Below are positions 39,899-43,197 of a stretch of DNA of 43,197 nucleotides, in pieces; position 1 is the first letter of the stretch; the number at the start of each line of letters is the position of its first letter. The translations under genes and the position numbers were made by a program. The stretch is taken from assembly GCA_937916845.1 (NCBI GenBank), contig CALFSK010000004.1, forward strand, positions 1 to 43,197, written 5' to 3'. The notes under the pieces were generated by a model, which worked only from the letters and a program-made list of their open reading frames with translations, did no database searches and was not told where the DNA came from. This DNA is from an uncultured Lactobacillus sp. Lineage in GTDB: Bacteria; Bacillota; Bacilli; Lactobacillales; Lactobacillaceae.

Positions 39899-40750
39899 AT
39901 GCTAACCATTGATCATATTGAAAAACGTTATCCCGATTTTAAATTAGCCCTATCACTTAGCCTTCCAACCGGTAAAATTATTGGCGTTCTCGGCCCGAAC
40001 GGTGCTGGTAAATCAACCTTTTTCAAATTATTACTGAATTTAAGTCAACCAGATGCCGGTCGATTGACCATCGATGGCCAACCACTGTCAGCTTGGGTCA
40101 GCCAACATCCAACCGCTATCAGCGCAACGTTCCCCGACAGTGGCTTTAACGAAAAACTGACGGTTACTGAAATTAATCACTTATTAACGACGTTTTATTC
40201 AAAAATGATGACGCCAGATTTCATCATGCAATGCCAACAATTAAATCTGCCATTGAATCAAGCTATCAGTCACTTTTCGACTGGTATGCAAGCTAAATTA
40301 AAGTGTTTAGTTGCACTCTCTCACGCCGCCACACTAGTCATTCTGGACGAACCAACTTCTGGTTTAGATGTAACGGTCCGGCAAACGATTATCACTTTGA
40401 TTCGGCACTATCACGACCGCTACCCGCAAGCGACGATTTTAATCAGCTCCCACATTGCCAGCGATATTGACGCATTAGCTGAACAAGTAGTGTTAATCAC
40501 TAACGGCAGTCTCAGCCTACAAGCCGACTTAACTACTATCCAGCAAGATTACGGGCTATTTACAGTCTCTGAAGCGCAATTTTCACAGTTAGATCAGACC
40601 CAAATCAGCCACCATTGGTCTCAAAATAACCAAGTCACTTGTCTGACGACGAACCGGGCCGCTTTCACCGCCATAGTCCCCGTTAAAGTGCCGACAATCG
40701 ATGAACTCCTACTTAATTTCACGACAAAAAAGGCGGTGACGGTTGTATGA
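39899..40750 (+). CDS. ABC transporter ATP-binding protein
   Basis: 283 aa from the ATG at 39899 (GAGG eight bases upstream; a GTG at 39890 overlaps it). Walker A GPNGAGKS, signature FSTGMQAKLK (an unusual Ser-Thr-Gly form of SGGQ), Walker B LVILDEPTSGLD and switch His in LISSHIASDID. The C-terminal extension (about 215-283) is typical of two-component exporters for peptides or antibiotics (BcrA/YtrB-like). It overlaps the permease gene by four bases (ATGA), so synthesis is coupled. Confidence 0.9.
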   Translation: MLTIDHIEKRYPDFKLALSLSLPTGKIIGVLGPNGAGKSTFFKLLLNLSQPDAGRLTIDGQPLSAWVSQHPTAISATFPDSGFNEKLTVTEINHLLTTFYSKMMTPDFIMQCQQLNLPLNQAISHFSTGMQAKLKCLVALSHAATLVILDEPTSGLDVTVRQTIITLIRHYHDRYPQATILISSHIASDIDALAEQVVLITNGSLSLQADLTTIQQDYGLFTVSEAQFSQLDQTQISHHWSQNNQVTCLTTNRAAFTAIVPVKVPTIDELLLNFTTKKAVTVV

Positions 40751-41415
40751 AAGGCTTATGGTTACAAGATTATTATCTCTTTAAACGGCAACGTGTGGCC
40801 GTTGGCTTAACTTGGGGACTGGCGGCATTATGCTTACTCTGGTTTGACCAATGGGGCATTGAAATTGGCATGACGCTATTCGCCATCATGCTCAGCATGT
40901 TGATGTTGTCACTATTAAGCGCTAATCAGCAAAATCACGGTTTGAAATTTCTACTCACGCTACCCGTGACTCGTAGAACGTTCATCCGTCAAAAATACGC
41001 GCTGTTGCTCGGTAATGTGAGTGCTGCCGTACTGATCATGACGGGAACAGCCTGGCTGATTGCAGCCTGGCAACACTGGCCGTTAACTTTGATCGCCATT
41101 TTTCAGCAAGCCTACCTAGTGGGAAGCTTAACTTTAGCCCTACTACTAATTATTGTGCCTTATCAACTCAGTCACGGCCCTGAAGCCACCCAGACTTTCA
41201 TGTCGGTCATTGGCGCTTTCGTTGCCGCAATAATCGGTGGTGGCTACGTCAGTGTTCAACGCACCACTTGGGGACGAAATCTTTTCAATCAGTTTTTAAC
41301 CGCTATCTCGCAACATGGCCTAACTAGTCTATTGCTAGTCATTACCGGACTAGTTGTGATTTTGTTTGGCTGTACCTACTTCCATAGTTTGGCGCACTTT
41401 CACCCGACAGCCTAA
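40747..41415 (+). CDS. ABC transporter permease (ABC-2 / YtrC-like)
   Basis: 222 aa with six membrane segments: about 15-31, 36-57, 80-102, 110-135, 150-170 and 192-214. A cytoplasmic loop KFLLTLPVTRRTFIRQKY between helices 2 and 3 is the coupling region seen in ABC-2 exporters of the BcrB/YtrC kind. It overlaps the ATPase gene by four bases and belongs to the TetR-controlled unit. Substrate unknown; antimicrobial peptide or drug export fits the regulation. Confidence 0.86.
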   Translation: MKGLWLQDYYLFKRQRVAVGLTWGLAALCLLWFDQWGIEIGMTLFAIMLSMLMLSLLSANQQNHGLKFLLTLPVTRRTFIRQKYALLLGNVSAAVLIMTGTAWLIAAWQHWPLTLIAIFQQAYLVGSLTLALLLIIVPYQLSHGPEATQTFMSVIGAFVAAIIGGGYVSVQRTTWGRNLFNQFLTAISQHGLTSLLLVITGLVVILFGCTYFHSLAHFHPTA

Positions 41416-41430
41416 CGATTTAAGCCAGAA

Positions 41431-41473
41431 GACCCACGGAGAATTCTTACTTGAATTCCTCGTGGGCCTTTTA
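41431..41473 (+). terminator. Terminator of the TetR-ABC operon
   Basis: GACCCACGGAGAATTC and GAATTCCTCGTGGGCC arms (three mismatches or wobbles), 6-nt loop, TTTTAC tail. Confidence 0.82.
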
Positions 41474-41522
41474 CTTTTAAAACGGCTTAGTTCGGTGCCA
41501 AGACTTTCATACTTTCAAATAT

Positions 41523-42440
41523 TTATGCAAACAGTTTAATAGTCTTATTAGCAACATACACGCCTAAAATAATGACCGTTGCCCCTAAAAATTGATACCC
41601 ATTAAAATATTCACCCAAAATAAGGATCCCTGCAATAATCGAGACTACCGTTGAAATACCGATAAATGACGAGGTCTGATTGACACCAATTTTGGCAATC
41701 GCAAAATTCGACAGAAAGAGCGCAATCACTGAACTACCAATCCCCTGATACAATACGGCCTCTAAGAACTTCATATTAACCATTGGCAAGCTTAATAAAG
41801 TGCCAATTTTGCCTTGCCCAGCAGCTTCACCAACTGCCAATATACTAAAGACGAGCGCCCCCGCTGCCAACATCAAATAAGTAATTTCAATACCCGTATA
41901 TGCCGTGGATTTTTCCACAAATACGCTGTAAAGTGCATACGTGCCAACTGCCAATAATAGAAACAGGTATCCCACTACTGACAAACTCGTTTGCGTGCCA
42001 GCAGCTATCACCGTAACGACCACGCCAATTAACGTGATCAAGATTCCTATCAATTGTTGGCGACTCGGCCGCTTATGTAAAATTAATGTCGATGCCAGTA
42101 AGCTCGCTACGGGAATACAAGCTAAAAAGACGCCACTTTCTGAAGCAGTCGTATGGCTAATACCAACCGTTTCGCCGACAAAATATAAAACTGGGTTAAA
42201 TAGACTGACTAATAAAAGTGGTTTCAACGCCTTCCCATGCAAATCAATATGCACGATACCAATCAGTATTAATCCACTCATAACCACGAATGCAATTAAG
42301 AATCGCCAGCCCAATAATGCCAATACACTTGCCTGATTCGTGCCTTGTTTTGTAAAGATATAGCTCAGACCATACAGTCCTTCACACCCCAACGCAGCCA
42401 AACTTCCGAGCACTAACGACTGTTTGTTTGTTTTTTTCAT
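41523..42440 (-). CDS. EamA-family (DMT) transporter
   Basis: 305 aa with ten membrane segments in two EamA halves. GLYGLSYIFTKQG near the start (about 20-32), GWRFLIAFVVMSGLI, and a second half with GIEITYLMLAAGALVFSI and IGVNQTSSFIGISTVVSIIAGILILGEYFNGYQFLGATVIILGVYVAN, the typical EamA ending. GAGGAG precedes the ATG. Monocistronic, convergent with the ABC operon. EamA proteins export amino acids, metabolites or drugs; the substrate here is not readable. Confidence 0.88.
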   Translation of the reverse strand: MKKTNKQSLVLGSLAALGCEGLYGLSYIFTKQGTNQASVLALLGWRFLIAFVVMSGLILIGIVHIDLHGKALKPLLLVSLFNPVLYFVGETVGISHTTASESGVFLACIPVASLLASTLILHKRPSRQQLIGILITLIGVVVTVIAAGTQTSLSVVGYLFLLLAVGTYALYSVFVEKSTAYTGIEITYLMLAAGALVFSILAVGEAAGQGKIGTLLSLPMVNMKFLEAVLYQGIGSSVIALFLSNFAIAKIGVNQTSSFIGISTVVSIIAGILILGEYFNGYQFLGATVIILGVYVANKTIKLFA

Positions 42441-42558
42441 GTAATCTCCTCAATTATAATAATCAAATTTGAATTTATTTAATTATACTAGCAAATGAAT
42501 TTTTATTCAATATTTATTCACTTTTCTTTTCCAACAATAAATGCTCATATATATGTAA

Positions 42559-42590
42559 AAAAGATTTCCACTTCTTAGTAGAAATCTTTT
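42559..42590 (-). terminator. Terminator of the deacylase gene
   Basis: AAAAGATTTC and GAAATCTTTT arms, 12-nt loop. On the minus strand it starts ten bases after the stop codon and is followed by a T-run. Confidence 0.88.
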
Positions 42591-42599
42591 GCAAGTATG

Positions 42600-43094
42600 C
42601 TATTCTTCTAATTCAAGAATCTGATAATCATAGCCTAAATTTTTAACAAACCGCAGGACATCAGCACTATCGACAAAAATCGTACTGGTATTGATATTTG
42701 GATGGAAACTCATCCGTTGCTCACTCAAGATAGCTTTATCAAAATAAACTTTCACGTCATGATCTTTATTATTCAGCAATCCAAAAATAGAAACGATTCC
42801 TGGTTCCAAACCAAGTTTCTCAAATAATAAATCATCGTGCCCCATCTTAGGACGTTTAGCACCAGTTAATTCTTCAAATTGATGGAAATCCAGCCGCTTA
42901 GCATCATCCATAACTAATAAATAACATTCCGTCTTTTTCTTGTTGGTCAAAAACATCGTCTTGGTACGGACGCCTTCAATTCCCTCAATGAAATGATCGG
43001 CTTCTTCAGTAGTATGGGCTACCGGATGCTGAACGAGTTGATACTTAATCGCCATTTTTGCCAGAGCTGCTTCAACTTGTTTTGCAGGTTCCAT
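42600..43094 (-). CDS. YbaK/ProX-family aminoacyl-tRNA deacylase
   Basis: 164 aa. ALAKMAIKYQLVQHPVAHTTEEAD at the N-terminus, TKTMFLTNKKKTECYLLVMDDAKRLD in the core (K for substrate binding) and GLEPGIVSIFGLLNN match PrdX/ProX-type proteins of the YbaK/INS superfamily, which hydrolyse mischarged tRNA (for example alanyl-tRNA-Pro) in trans. Length is typical for free-standing members (about 160-170). GGAGG precedes the ATG, with a short AT-rich upstream region to the window edge. Monocistronic. Confidence 0.85.
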   Translation of the reverse strand: MEPAKQVEAALAKMAIKYQLVQHPVAHTTEEADHFIEGIEGVRTKTMFLTNKKKTECYLLVMDDAKRLDFHQFEELTGAKRPKMGHDDLLFEKLGLEPGIVSIFGLLNNKDHDVKVYFDKAILSEQRMSFHPNINTSTIFVDSADVLRFVKNLGYDYQILELEE

Positions 43095-43197
43095 AATAAT
43101 TAGTCCTCCGAATTCGATATTTTATAGTTAAGTAGAAATTATTGAGAGCGTAAAATATCTTGTGTAAATGCATAAAAGATTTCTGAATTGTATAGAA

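Overview
The window looks like chromosomal DNA of a lactic acid bacterium, most likely of the Lactiplantibacillus plantarum group. The basis is mid-40s G+C by impression, strong AGGAGG-type ribosome binding sites, frequent TTG alternative starts, a SEC10/PgrA-type surface protein, an oleate hydratase, and a dense mix of oxidoreductases with one-component regulators. Species is an inference. I saw no rRNA, tRNA, insertion sequence, CRISPR array or prophage structural gene.

Layout. 1-1832: 5' part of a secreted coiled-coil SEC10/PgrA protein. 2343-7365: a MarR regulator divergent from a DrrA/DrrB-like ABC exporter and a UvrA-like protein (DrrC-like), with a well-formed promoter and operator. 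7440-7560: an unidentified structured RNA candidate on the minus strand. 7611-10149: a MerR regulator divergent from a YdcZ/DUF606 transporter and an aldo/keto reductase, joined by a textbook 19-bp-spacer MerR promoter. 10276-16028: two short-chain dehydrogenases plus DUF2255, and two tandem aldo/keto reductases, each set divergent from its own LysR regulator. 16101-24627: a redox cluster with three cytoplasmic FAD-binding reductase paralogues, one short-chain dehydrogenase with substituted catalytic residues, an MFS transporter, and LysR and AraC regulators.

24631-27906: a TetR regulator and a divergent oleate hydratase, flanked by two related segments. Each segment pairs an AraC 3' end with a DnaA-box-like element; the second AraC copy is only a remnant. 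A 56-codon gene lies at 27736-27906. 27971-30369: asparagine synthetase and a MerR regulator. 30537-34362: two related small secreted proteins, a tandem (Mor-like regulator + small membrane protein) x2 array, and a WYL-type regulator.

34456-39083 is the most novel region. Two overlapping minus-strand genes encode a protein with a PD-(D/E)xK-like nuclease motif, membrane segments and a five-residue repeat tail, plus a small partner. They face a large coiled-coil gene across an intergenic region in which both promoters carry the same AAGCGCTT palindrome just downstream. I propose one co-regulated system, possibly antiphage or inter-bacterial conflict, but its function is unproven. 39213-41415: a self-regulated TetR/ABC transporter operon. 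41523-43094: an EamA transporter and a YbaK/ProX-type deacylase.
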